From: Atrichornis clamosus
Lineage: Eukaryota > Chordata > Aves > Passeriformes > Menuridae
Assembly (NCBI GenBank): GCA_013400975.1
Contig: WBMZ01002724.1
Span: forward strand, 62,001 to 126,000
Direction: 5' to 3'
DNA length: 64,000 nucleotides
The position numbers and the translations under genes are program-made. Shown one piece after another: positions 1 to 12,213 of the stretch; within the stretch, counting starts at the first letter, position 1; the number at the start of each line of letters is the position of its first letter. Under the pieces are notes generated by a model that was given only the letters and a program-made list of their open reading frames with translations, was not told the origin of the DNA and did not search any database.

Positions 1-448
1 CAGTTGCATCCAGGTACATAATAGCCAAGCAAAAGCAATTAAATTCTGTGAGAAAAATGTATACGAAAGGTCAAGGTCAGCTAAATTTCATACAAAGTCC
101 TTCTTTTGGTTTTCCCTACCTTTTTTATTACAACTGAATTTCAGTGTTTGAAAGTAAATATATTTTCACCTGCAGCACATCTACCATTTATATGCAGATA
201 TATACTACACATCTGGTACATGTCTGTAAATACAAACCAGCAAGCAGGATTTAAAAAAAAAACCAAAAACCCAACCAAAAATCAAAATAAAACAACATGG
301 CATATTTCTGCTGAACCTTCTCCTGTTGCCAGCTAAATGCATTGATAAATTGCCAAGAATTTCAGAACTGCATTGTTGTCGCAAAACTAAAACCTAAATA
401 TAGTTCACATCTACCAAGCTGCCGACTTAACATATGGTGTTGACTACT

Positions 449-464
449 GGGGGGGGGAAATATT

Positions 465-497
<33 letters not shown>
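449..497. repeat. G9 run followed by (TA)n microsatellite
   Basis: A run of nine G at 449-457 is followed, after AAATATT, by alternating TA from about 465 to 497, with one C interruption near 478. The TA tract is likely polymorphic in length. Confidence 0.85.
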
Positions 498-2398
498 TCA
501 CTACATTCCTGAGGAGTCAGATTATTGATTTATACTTTTCATTTTAAAAATTGAGGGACAGGAATAAGGGACCAAGAATTAAAATACAACATAGGTGACC
601 AAGAATGAGAATGGTTAAAAATAACCAGGCTTCTTGGACAACAAAGAGGACACCTGCTTTCTCTGGGCTATATACTTTGGTATATACTTTGCAGTTTTGC
701 TATACCATATGTCTAGAGTCACTGGCTCCTTAGTAGGCAAACAAACATCTAAATTCTAGTGTGAATTAGGATTCATTAGTTGTGTGTCTTTGTAGATATG
801 AAATGTAATGCCTCAGCCTAAGGAAAACTTAGAGCAAAGTCTTCATAATATAAGAAACTTATTATAAGGGAAAAATTCAAGGCAAAGCATAAGCACCCTA
901 CCCTTTTATGAGGCTGAAAAGCCATGTCCCTCCTAACTTTCTCTGCCTCATGGATTTGCTGGCTTTCTGCAGAGACATGGGTTGATGTGGTTTGCCCCAC
1001 AATAGTCTAATGGTCAGGGAAGCTGACAGAAAAAAAATCATAATGGGGTCCTGGTTCCTTCACCTTAGACTGTTTATAATCTTCTGCCAGACAGGCAATA
1101 ACTAAACAAAAGTACTTCAGGAGGTAGAGAATATGAAGCAAGAGCTACATGCTTCTTAATGGATCTAGTCTTGCCTCTGGATGGAAAGAGAACTCCCTTA
1201 ATCATAGCACCGACTGTTAAGCATATACATCAGTTTACAGTTCATGAACTAAGGGTATTGATAATATTTCAGATTTTCTCTTGAAATATATGCAAGGCAC
1301 TACCTGCTGGGTACTGCTGGTGCATGCTGAGCACATAAGTCTAGTACTACACAGCAGCAAGTGAAGGGAGAGGTTATTCTCCTTTCTTACAGCAACTTGT
1401 TGGCTTTAAAATTCAGCTACACAGTCCTATCTCTGATTTTGGAAAGTGTGCACCTCTCAAAGATCCAGTTTCATCAGAAAACTGTTGAATAGAACATGAA
1501 TGAGGATTAGAGGTTTTTAAACATGCTCTGATACTGCTGCTTTCTCTATGGGAAGGTAGACTTGACTATGTAGTCTAGTGGTCCATGCAGAAAGAGAGAT
1601 CTTACTTAAATTAACATAGCCAAAGTAGCTCATACCAGATCTGCTTTCCTCTTTCCTGGAAGATTACCTGAATAGGGAAAAAGGTGAAGTTCATTGATAT
1701 CTGAGTGCTAAAATAAACTTTCTTTTCCACTTGTCTCCTTGGGAATCATGTTAATTCTTTCCATCCAGTGTATCTGTCTAAACCTGATTTTCTATCTAAT
1801 TCAAATCTATGAATTCAAACCTTAGTAGATGCTTTACATTTAGAAGTAACAACGTTCTCATATGTAAAATGCAATTCCCACTTGCAGATATCAACCTGCT
1901 TCTCCTTAACCCTCTGATTGCCTTTTATTCCTGTGTTTATTTAACTTTATTTTTTATGCAGGGATGGTTTAAAATAGAGAGCACTACAAGGTTTGGAACA
2001 AAGCACGTACACACTTTTCCCAGCTAATTTAGACTAAAAATTGAACTGATCATGCATGAAAAATTGCTGTTGCTAAGGGGGACATTACAGTACTACAAAC
2101 TAGGGCCAATGTTTAAATACTGATTTTTGATACATGCAAGTATACAGCAAATTCCTCAGGTAGTCAACATAAAGCATGCACTGTTCATAAATTAATGGCT
2201 GTAGTAGAAGAACATATGACTGTAAAGACATAAGCATGAAAGTCTGAGGTTCATTACCTTGATTCCTTCCACTTCAAAACGTTATTAATTTAAAACTCTT
2301 ATATCAGAGGAGTTGTTTATCATTTGCTTTTTGACACTTGGATTAATTTAAGAAATCTTCTCTTTGACATGTAAGGAGGATCACACACTATAGTCCCC

Positions 2399-2412
2399 TT
2401 TTTTTTTTTTTT
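2399..2412. repeat. Poly-T run (14)
   Basis: Fourteen consecutive T follow CCCC. This is a simple homopolymer, with no adjacent retroposon body recognised on either strand. Confidence 0.8.
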
Positions 2413-3796
2413 AACCTAGAAATGTGAGAATGTATCAGCATATGGGAAATTGAGCTGTAGGACAGTAGTTGCTCACTGTGTGCATTATTTCCAAATGTCC
2501 TTAGCAAAACCCACCAAAGCCGTGCATAAAATCTGAACTGAATAACCATAATAGATTTTAAGATGGTGCCTATGCAAATCTATCAAGTTTACACACATAA
2601 CTGCACAGGAAGATCAGAATAGGAAGTGTTCTGTCCACAAAATTCTAAAAAATAGAATAATAGATGCAGAACTGCGTTTGTTGTCATATACACTGTAAGC
2701 CTACTATGAATTATGGTAATCCTCCTGTGCATTGCACTCCAATGTAAAATCAGGCTAGAGATGGATTTACATTCCAAGGTCCTGGGAGCCAGTCTGTGCC
2801 CAGAAGAACAGGCATAACTCTTAAGAGCTGTGGGATAGCTGCATGCATTCTCCCTAGCACATCTACCTGCAGCACTGCTCACTTGGAAACCCTTCAGATC
2901 TTCTCACAGAAAAAGACATAAAACCCAAGAAAACTACTGTGATAACTATCAGATGTTGAGGGATGAGGGTTTGCGGCAGAAGATGAATTATCAGTGTGTC
3001 CTTCCATTTACACTACATTCACCACTCTGTAAAAGAATGGAAACAAAGTCTATGCAAGGGACTCTGCAAGGGAGGTTGAGAGAAAAAGAACAGTGTTTTT
3101 TTCCGTTCTGGTTTCTTTCCTAGCATGTCTGTCTCAGAAGTTCTGTGCTATTGCTTTATGAGGCTGGAGAGAGCAATAAAAATTGAAAACAATAAGCATT
3201 GCACTTTTAGTCAGTAACAAATATTACAGAAAGAGAGCACTTGCCAGTTAAGTCACACACAGAGACAGAGTATTCTGTATTTAAATCTCATAAAATGTTC
3301 TTCTGAACTTTTATTGCTTGTGAATAGGAGACTATTACCCTTCTCTACAACTAATTCGGTTAGATGTTTGGCTTTTCTTTTTCTGAGTAAAGCAACAATA
3401 CTGTACTCTGCAGTGCTTTCAAGTAGTTCTGGGACCATCTCTTTTATACTCTTTTTTTCCCCCACTTTTCTAATCCTGACTCTGCATGTATTCTTTGTTT
3501 AAATCTGCATTAAACTATTGCCAAAAGCTGAAACTCACCACGGGAGGTTGTTTTTGCAGAAAATTTCTAAGAGAAGTACTTTGTCAAACTAAAAAATATT
3601 TCTATGAGTCTACACAGAAGTCTACACATTAAGACATCCTTTCATGTAGAAAAATTGACATGAATCTTAAAAGTTACAAAACTCCTGTTTTGGTATTGTT
3701 TGAATTCTAATGTTAAAGGCCAATCAAAATCAGAATTCATCAGTTAGATATTTCCCTTGTCCCACTGTGGTAATATCAGTTCTTGACAAAATTTGT

Positions 3797-3817
3797 TTAT
3801 TTATTTATTTATTTATC
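3797..3817. repeat. (TTTA)5 microsatellite
   Basis: Five uninterrupted TTTA units plus one base, in unique AT-rich DNA. Confidence 0.85.
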
Positions 3818-5093
3818 ATCTCCTCATTACCAGTTAGAATTCCTTGTCTAACAAAAGAGCAGTTAAAACACAGAAAGACAGGATGTAAAGAGTAATTTAA
3901 GTTATGGGCATCTGCCCCCTGGCAAAGAAATATGAAATACTGAAGAATTATTTAGGCTATTTCCAGAGTCTATAGGAAAAGAATGTGGTTTTAAATAAGT
4001 TGCCAAATTGCAATTTAAACAGGGCATAGTTTAAATATAATTAGCTCTATGCAAAAGCCAATAGCCATGATAAGTGGCCTGAAATGTGATTGTTTTGTAG
4101 GTTGCCTATTGCCTCCAGCACTGACTTTGATGCCTTTGTCTGTTTAGAGTTTGCAGCATGTAAAATTCCTTAATATGTTCACTGTTAAATTTGCTTCTTT
4201 TCATTATATAAGCACTAAGTATAGATAAAACCCGAGTCTTTTATGATATAGGAAATTAACAGTGAGGATTATTTGGTGAAGGCTGAAAGAAAGGTGTTTG
4301 AAAGTTTCATTGCTGTGACCTCAGTCTTCCTTCATTAAAGTTCTATACAAAATAAGTTATTTTATCCTTATTAAAAGTCTGGTCAAGTCATAACAAGAGA
4401 TATGCAAATACTTTTTCTCTGTAATTAACCAGGCTCCATGGTGGCCTAAATATTGGTAATTCTGAGTACAGTGTTTTTGTGAGGAAAAAAGAAGAGTTAG
4501 AAGAAACAAATCTGTATTATTTTAAAAGTTGAGGATTGCAAAAAGTTATGTTTCTTTGCATCTTAATGTTCAATAAACACTGATAAGAGAGCTCAGCTTG
4601 GCAAGCACTTTTATCACTGATCTTTGAGAACTTGTGAAAGATCTATCTATTGTTCTACACATCTTATGAAAAATTTTTTCTTGGTGTAGTATCAATTTCC
4701 ACTTCTAAAAAGGATGATTAATTTTTTAGAAAAGTAGAGTTGAAAATGTTGAAAAAATTTATTTCACCAAAAGTGCAAGAAATGCCTTTTGTGATTTCTT
4801 GGATACCTTTCCAGTGAAACATTTCATGACCCCAGGGCAGGGCGCAGGCATCATCTTCTCTGACCACACCTTAGCAACCAGCTAATTCCAGCATGGGTCT
4901 AGAAGAAAATTTCCTGAGTTTGGCTAATATTCAAGGTATTCATAGAGCAGTTCATTGCAAATGTAAATGTTAGAGGAAATTTACTTCTTCAACAAACATA
5001 AACCCCAGTGTTAAACTGATATAACCTAATAACACAGACAAGAGCATCCCAGAATTCTTAGGAACATTTGGGAAAAACTGCCCACTTGAGGGG

Positions 5094-5121
<28 letters not shown>
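5094..5121. repeat. A28 homopolymer flanked by G runs
   Basis: Twenty-eight consecutive A, with GGGG immediately 5' and TGGGGGG immediately 3'. It could be the relic tail of a retroposed RNA. I see no recognisable retrocopy in the sequence just upstream, and no clear target-site duplication, so a simple homopolymer expansion is equally possible. The length is prone to sequencing error. Confidence 0.85.
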
Positions 5122-5124
<3 letters not shown>

Positions 5125-8100
5125 GGGGCTAACACTACAAAAGGAAGAGACTTTATTAACACTTTACTGTAAGTCAGTTGGTTCAACCACATACCAGAGC
5201 AATGTATTCATATATTCACGTGCTGGGCACAGATGTTATAAGACTCTGTGTGTGAATGTCTGTGTGTATGTACTTGTTTCTATGCGTGTGCTTCTTAAAA
5301 ATTTTTGGGAGCATTATTTTAATATAACTGTTCTTCCAAATGTATTGATCCGCAGCAATTTTGAAAAGAAAATTGTTCAGTGAAGGGTCAAATAGTCCAC
5401 TCCTGCATTTTTAACAGCAAAGGAAACACAAAGCATGTTATGTGATGGAAATAGTAAACTCAAGGAGGGAGAAAACCTCTTTGGAATTTTTAATATTAAA
5501 ACCTCACACTTCCTTTGTGGAAATGAATATCTAAATGGAATTGCATGTAAGGCAGTTGTAAAACTAAAATACTGAATAGATGATGCATTAAGTAATTTTG
5601 TATTTCTTATTAATTTATATAATTTTCAGACGGGTGTACCTACTATATTTTGTTACAGAAGTAATATGACTGATTTCTCTAATAGTACTTTGAGTTTTGT
5701 ACCAAATAAAACAGATTCAGAATATAGGAATATGAAATATTTATTCAAAGACAAATTATGCTTGACAGATGTTTTGAGTTTATACCTACTTAATTTAATC
5801 TATCAAATTATAAAAACTGGAAAAGATAAACTGCACACAGTGACAACTAAATCCTGAATAGAACAAGAAGCAAAAAGAAAGACATATATTTCCTAGCATT
5901 CTTATATTGTTGTCACACTAGTAGATAGTTCAGAATTTCATGCAGTTTTCACTCCATAGTGAAATAAAACAGAAAAAAGTAACACAAATGCAAAACCTAA
6001 TTACAAAGTGTACTGTGAAGACAAAGTTGACGTAGATTTGTATTTTTAAAACATTGATGCATGATGAAACATACAGTGCAAACAGCTTGGACTACTTTTC
6101 AGATGGATTTAAGCACATTCATGATAAATTTAATTATAATGATCTTTGAAACTGAAGATACTCTTTGACAGATAACTCTAGAAGGTGGAGGTGTTGCTGA
6201 AGTGTTAAGCTGGAAAGAGTCTGGCGCTGTTCTGTGATGTTTTTCCTCAAGGGTTATTGTTTGATTGCTGTTGACCCTCACTACAAAGTGAGGGTTTGAA
6301 GGTTTGAAATCATATGAACATTTGTAAAATATTATTTTTTTCCATCTGTATTGTATATTAAGATATACCTTCAGCTCCACAAGCAAGAGCTGAATTCTTG
6401 CCTCAGATGACTTAGTTCTAATGTTATCCAGAAACATGTTTCAATTCTCAAAATATTTATTCTAAACTTGAATATTTCACATCTTTTCAGTTTCATACTC
6501 ACTGAATAAGACATAAACTCTTCTTCATACCAATATTAGTAGAGGCTTTTTATCTTTCCAAATATAGTAATCAGCTGGTTTACATCAGTTGATGACTCAA
6601 AATACATTTATTTCAATACTACAAATCTTACATATATATTTAACTTTATTATTCAATGATTTTACTGTATTTTTGCACATCTTTCTCCACACTGAGACTA
6701 AAGGAAATTAATTTCCCTAGTGAGACAAGATGTATCTGGCCACATTACTGTACAGGCTGATGACATACCATGGCTATGTTTCTGCTTAAGATTTCATTAT
6801 ATATTTCTACTGAAGATGTTCTGTGAGAAGCACCCTGTTTGAAGTGAAGTGGCACAACAGGGTGACTGACAGCAAAACCTCACACAGGGTGTCTGTCTCA
6901 AGCCACAAAAAGGAAGATGCTACTACAAGATGACAGAGGTATGTTTTGGTTTGATAAAGCAAAATGTGTAAGTAATTCACTTACAATAAACTGGAGAATA
7001 TACCAAGCATGACCATGTTTGCCCAACAGAGAACTGTAAGAATGTTCTAGAGACGTGCTTTATTTAACCCAAATCACCAACCATTTATTCCAAGTCATTA
7101 GCTGCAACTTCACAGCATCAGACAACCAAAATTTAACAAAGTATGGATTTCTATGAAGGAAAAAAAAAAAAGGACATAGAAAAAAATCAACTTCAAGCAT
7201 GATGTAGAAGTAGTTACTTTAACAAAATTGTGCTCTGAATTGTTCAGCAAAAGTAGTAAACATATATAAGCCAGTTGAATCATCTCCACAATTGATCTCC
7301 ACAACCAATATAACTCTTTATCCTGGACTATAAGAAATTCATGGCATGGATCATTCAGAAGATCTGAATGAGACAATTTATTTAAAGAACAAGGAGATTG
7401 ATTGAAAGTGTATTTTATTCTAATACTAAACTCTCTTTGTTTTATGCCTGAAGGTAGATCACATATGCTACAATATTTGCTCTCTTTTCTTTGCATACAG
7501 AAGTTGTAACATTGCCAGATCTCATTACAAGCCTTTTTTTTCCTTAATGTCTCCTTGCTCAAATCTGTATAATTAATGAGGATTCCCCCTTGAATAAAAT
7601 TAAGCTTCTAGTTTATAGTTCAGTGCAGAAAAGATTAAGAGCATATTTCACTGCATCTAAAAAATAAAATAATTTTTTAAAGGGTTTCCCACAGCTACTG
7701 TTATCTTTAAGCTGATTCTTCATTCTGGATTTTTTAACATCATTTTCCATTATGCCAATTTTATATTACTTGGATGAATTATGGTTCCATATATGACAGA
7801 TTTACTGATTACTGTGAGGATATATTTAATATTTTTATTTTTTATATACACACGTAGAGACTTACAAACATGTAAGAAGGCATATGGTTTGTGTGTGCAT
7901 AAACCTATTTATTTTTTGTAGGTTAGGGTAATTAATTACAGACTATTTTTTAGTGTATTTTAAACAGATAGATACATTAATGTAAATTCACACAACTTCA
8001 TTTAACTTTATGCAAACTTATTCAGAGAAACAAAACATGACTGAGTGAAAGCATTTCAAACTGTTATATAAATAAAGACAGGAAAAAAGCTTTTGAGACC

Positions 8101-8354
8101 CTGGTTGAAATAATATGACAGAATGAAAACTGATCATACTCCCTGCTTTTTCATCCTGCATAGTATGATGGACAAGAAGACTGAAAATCACTGGACTTCA
8201 TTTACTACCCTAAACAGAGCATACAAGAACTGTCTGGGTGCTTCACAGGCATAGAAGTTCAGCAACGTGCTAAATGCTGTTAAACTGAAACAAATGAACA
8301 CACACACAGAGCCTACTGACCACTAGTAAACAAGATACTGGGTGATAAAGCATA

Positions 8355-8635
8355 GGTCTCTCTTTCCAAGTAGGAAGTGATAGGAAAACAGGAAACAGCC
8401 CCAAGTTGTGCCAAGCGTGGTTTATGTTGGATATTAGGGACAAATTTCTTCATCAAAAGTGTTGTCAAGCATTGGAACAGGCTGTCCAGCCTGTGACTGT
8501 GGTGAAGTCACCATTCCTAGAGGAATATAAAAAGACATGTAGATGTGATGCTTAGGGATGTGGTTTAGTGGTGGACTTGGAAAATGCTGTGATAATGTTT
8601 GGAGTCCAACCTAAATGATCATATGATTCTATAGT
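8355..8635 (+). mobile_element. CR1 LINE 3' end (5'-truncated)
   Basis: The segment matches the familiar 3' end of avian CR1 elements in sense orientation. It opens with the 'AAGTGATAGGA' block and continues through the region encoding the last ORF2 residues, including the stretch that normally encodes a 'KHWNRLP'-like sequence, here 'KHWNRLS'. It then reaches the short 3' UTR and ends in ATGATTCTATAG near 8634, the single surviving copy of the terminal octamer. CR1 is a non-LTR retrotransposon that usually inserts as 5'-truncated copies, which explains the missing rest. Stops and indels make it a dead relic. Subfamily cannot be assigned without a library search. Confidence 0.92.
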
Positions 8636-11600
8636 TCAGCATCTTTACCACTGTAGCTAGTCAGGAAGACTTTCAGTCCTACTGCCAGTAAACTCTGTGT
8701 TACTGGATAAATAACATTTCACCTTTATGGGTTAAAAGGGGTAACGGCATCTTATCTCATCTTCTATTAGTCCAGAGGGAGGCCCCATAACTCATAATAT
8801 GCATCACAATATGTTTCAGGGTCCAAGGTCCTTCATTATTTGTATCAACACTTGTGCAGAGAGCCTTATGGATCTCATGCACAACAAAACCTCAAGGTTT
8901 GTTCATGTGAGACCTGCAGGAGTGAGCAGACAGTCTACATTGATCACATCTGGGTTGCCAGGCCGCTGCTCAGAGAGCCTTTGAGGCCACCACTCAACAC
9001 TGTCCACTGGCCTCACTGAAGTGAGCATTTAGGGGTAAGACTGGAAGATTCTGCACTGCTGTGCAGTCTCACAATTTAGCTATTTTACTCTGGACAAACC
9101 AGATTTCAGTGGATAGTTTGCCTTTATTTAGGCTACAGAACCTATGGTTGCTATCTGTGTGGAAATAACAAAGAGGAAGTGAAGTAGCAAGCTATTCTCT
9201 AGCTGGCAGATGGTCACAAAAGAAAATCTATCAAATTATTTTCCGTCATCAAAAATTTGTCTCAAACATATAAAATAACCTGGTTCCTGAGATCTCCTGT
9301 TATGGAAACTTGGGCTCACCATAACACTGCCACACCTGGTGAGGTATTCTGAGAGAGACCACAGCCAGGTGCTTCGAGCAATGAGTCATAAAACTCTGTA
9401 AAAACTAACTTCTTACAGAGCATGAATACTTCAGGCATAGGCCTGTAAGCTTACACTGTTTTGCAAGAATACCATTAGGATCATAGCCTTGTACGAGAGT
9501 AGTGGTGAATCCTCCGGTTTCTTTAAACTTTTGGTTTGGATTGTTTTCAAGACAGCCTGTTAGAAAACCGTCTTGGTTCTGTCTTTTAAAAACAGTTGAA
9601 TATAATGACATTGGAGAATTTATCTTGTGCTGTGTCCAAAATATATGGAAAAGCACTCATTTTTCACTTTTAAAATATGTCATTCTTCCATTCTACATAT
9701 AATAATTTTCCAGTAATACCATAAAGTAAAAAAAAATAGACTTTTGGTTTTTATTCTTTTTCTCTCTTTCTTTAAAAACCTGTAATCTCTAAGTTACCTT
9801 ACAGTTTTGATGGATAGTGAAAACAATAATATTCTGTGTTCCAAAAGACAGGCATTTGCATAACTGATTTACTGAAACATGCTGAAGCAATTGTCATTGT
9901 AAAATATTATGAGTGCTAAAAGTGCTTTTTTCATTAATCACTCTAAATAGTTCTGACATTTTTTAAGGGCCAATTTTATGTGGAAATTATCCAAACCCTT
10001 TGGGTAAAACAATTTGTTATTTAAAACCTTTTAACATGGAGTGGTGATACTACTTCAATTTGTTTCCAGAGAAAATTTTATAGCCTTTTGGGGGAGAACT
10101 ATAACCATGTGTAAAGGATGCATTTATTGAATTTAGACATACTCAGATGTATTTGTTATCAGTAGCAAATATTACGGCTGTGCTTTTGCATGCAAAAATA
10201 CAAATTTTATGGTAAAAACGAGAAAAGGATCAACCTTTCATTTCAAACATTTGTTTTAGCAACTTATTGTCACATCATGGATTTTAACAAGCCTGAGATG
10301 TTACATGATTTTGTAAGAGAGAAATAGAGAAATTTTATCCAACTTCTTAATATCACAGTGGTGTACTTAGAAAACTGCACTCATACAGTCGATGTTTTTA
10401 TGTACCCTAAATTTCCTCCCAGAAAATAAAATTTTTAAAAAATCAATAAACCAAAAAAAGTTTTATATTTCAATTTCATTAATTTATAAAAATTTAATTG
10501 CTTAAATTAACTGCTTTACATAAACCAATTTATACCAGATTTATTTTATGTGTTCATCATTCAGTACAATGTTCCAGTTCTTTCATAAAGGTAAGGGTAA
10601 ATACACATAATATCTGCAGAATGTCCTGGTCTTGCCTACTGAAATTCAAAATTCCTTCAATCATTTCAACTCAAATGAGTTCATGAATTTTCCACTGGAA
10701 AAGTCTGAAATGTTCATTCGCTGAGATATTTTCCTTAGAGGCTAGTAGGCAGGAAAGGTCTGATCTAGCCTGATCATCCAGAAGTACCAGCATAGGTGAA
10801 CTCATAAGGCTAATAAGCACAGTGTTTGGAAGGATTCAAGAGCATAAAAATGATAGTTTTGCTTCACCATGCTGCTTTTCCTACCAGTCAATAAAGTACC
10901 AACTGGTGAGTGTTACCTGTGTAGTGCTTTTTTTCACTTGTGAGTTATTTTCCTTCCTCAGGCTTCTGAAGTTTGGGGCTGGGGATAAAGAATGTATCAC
11001 TGAAAGCAAGTGAGGAAAAAAGAAACCCAGAAAACAGTGAAAGACCTTTTCAGAACAGGTTCAGGTCTGAAGGAGCAGTGATGTTTGCCTTGATAATCTG
11101 ATTTTTACTTTCTCAGAGTTTTTTGCCTACTCTTCACACAGTTTCAGAACACAGCGAAGAACACACCGGCTTCTTTTTACACTCTTTTTCCTTCATTCCC
11201 ACTTCTTTCCTGCCTTTTCCCTCTGCACTACTGGGAGACTAGTAGGGAACAAAGGAAGAAGAATGCCATAGTTCTATGAATAATCTTATTGACTTAAAGT
11301 TGGGCATGACTCAAAGTACTTCTTTCCCTTTTTTTTTTTTCTTTCCTCTAAAGAACTTTTCAGGCAGGAAAGCCACTATTGCTCAGCCTCTGAACTGCTA
11401 TGAATTCATCTGCTCTGTTTCATCAGGTTCTTCTCTTTCTCCTGTCCCTGCTATGATAGACTCCACTGTTTTATTGCAGCCATATGACTCTGTGTTTTCT
11501 CTATGTAAATACAGTAAGTGAAGAAGGCAGACATGGTGAATTAATTATTTTGTAATCAAAAATACGTTTGGCAACACATGACCAAGATCAAGCTTTGATG

Positions 11601-11706
11601 AAAACTGACAGTTGAGAAGACATTTGTTTCTTTGTAAATTACTGGATGTGTTTTTCCTATTGTAATTGTCCTTTTGTCCAAGATTATTAATACTTTAGAT
11701 TATTAT
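8636..11706. other. Unique noncoding DNA between CR1 and LTR
   Basis: No gene or recognised transposon. A moderately GC-richer patch lies at about 8800-9060 and contains a small perfect hairpin (CTCACT, 2-nt loop, AGTGAG). Another lies near 10900-11260. A T-rich run sits at 11328-11340. The ORFs in this stretch are under 85 codons and have no recognisable domains. Confidence 0.55.
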
Positions 11707-12213
11707 TGTACTTTTTTGGGCTGGAACTGAGCTAATTTTCTTCATTGCAGCTGGTATGGGGATGTGTTTTGGATTTGTGACTAAAACAGTATCAATAGTA
11801 CAGGGATGTTTTTTCTTTTGCTGAGCAGTTCTTACACAGACTCAAGGCCTTTTGGCTGCTCCCTCCAGTCCACCAGTGAGAAGGCTGAGGGTGCACAAGA
11901 CATTGGGAGGAGACACAGTCAGGACAACTGACCTCAAATAACCAAAAGGATGTTCCACAACATTTGGTGTCATGGTCAGTATATAAAGATGGGGGAAGAT
12001 GTTTGGAGTTATGGCATTTATCTTCCCAAGTCGCTGCTACACTTGATGGAGCCCTGCTTTCCTGAAAATGTTTGAACACCTGCCTGCAATGGGAAGCAGT
12101 GAATGAATTACTTGTGTTGTCTTGCTTGCATACACAGCTTTTGCTTTTCTTATTACACTATCTTTATCATCTCCACCCATGGGTTTTCTCATTTTTACAC
12201 TTCTGATACTGAC
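11707..12213 (+). mobile_element. Degenerate solo LTR of an endogenous retrovirus, songbird type
   Basis: The block reads as an LTR in sense orientation. A 5' part runs from about TGTACTTTT with 'GGCTGGAACTGAGC'. A U3-like part contains 'TCAAGGCCTTTTGGCTGC' and 'GGTGCACAAGACATTGGGAG'. A TATA box lies at 11980-11987, followed by 'GATGGAGCCCTGCTTTCCTG'. A 3' part has a decayed polyadenylation region near 12150 (ATTACA where ATTAAA is expected) and ends near 'CTTCTGATACTG'. I recognise this order of blocks as a repeat common in passerine genomes, probably of the ERVL/ERV3 class (recalled, not searched). The last 80 or so bases of the LTR, including the terminal CA, appear missing. No internal gag, pol or env sequence lies on either side, so it is a solo or fragment LTR. 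It is CpG-depleted and old. Confidence 0.75.
11980..11987 (+). promoter_or_regulatory. TATA box of the LTR promoter
   Basis: TATATAAA sits within GGTCAGTATATAAAGATGGGG, at the position where the LTR's core promoter is expected. It is intact in sequence. Whether it still drives transcription is unknown, since the LTR is degenerate. Confidence 0.55.

Larger units (their letters stand above)
1..8354. other. Unique AT-rich noncoding DNA, no gene seen
   Basis: No exon, RNA gene or transposon that I recognise. Open frames here are short (at most 150 codons), often overlap on both strands, have no recognisable domain, and fit chance in AT-rich DNA. It holds a TA dinucleotide tract near 470, a T14 run near 2400, a TTTA repeat near 3800 and an A28 run near 5100. 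A slightly GC-richer patch near 4830-4910 and another near 6820-6910 could be very old repeat remnants, but I cannot assign them. Confidence 0.6.

Noticed and set aside
5170..5190. GGTTCAA word as a tRNA T-arm
   Set aside because: No matching A box, acceptor stem or anticodon arm lies around it. I saw no tRNA gene in the window.
6099..6437. 112-codon minus-strand ORF as a gene
   Set aside because: No domain recognised, and it sits in AT-rich unique DNA like the other chance frames.
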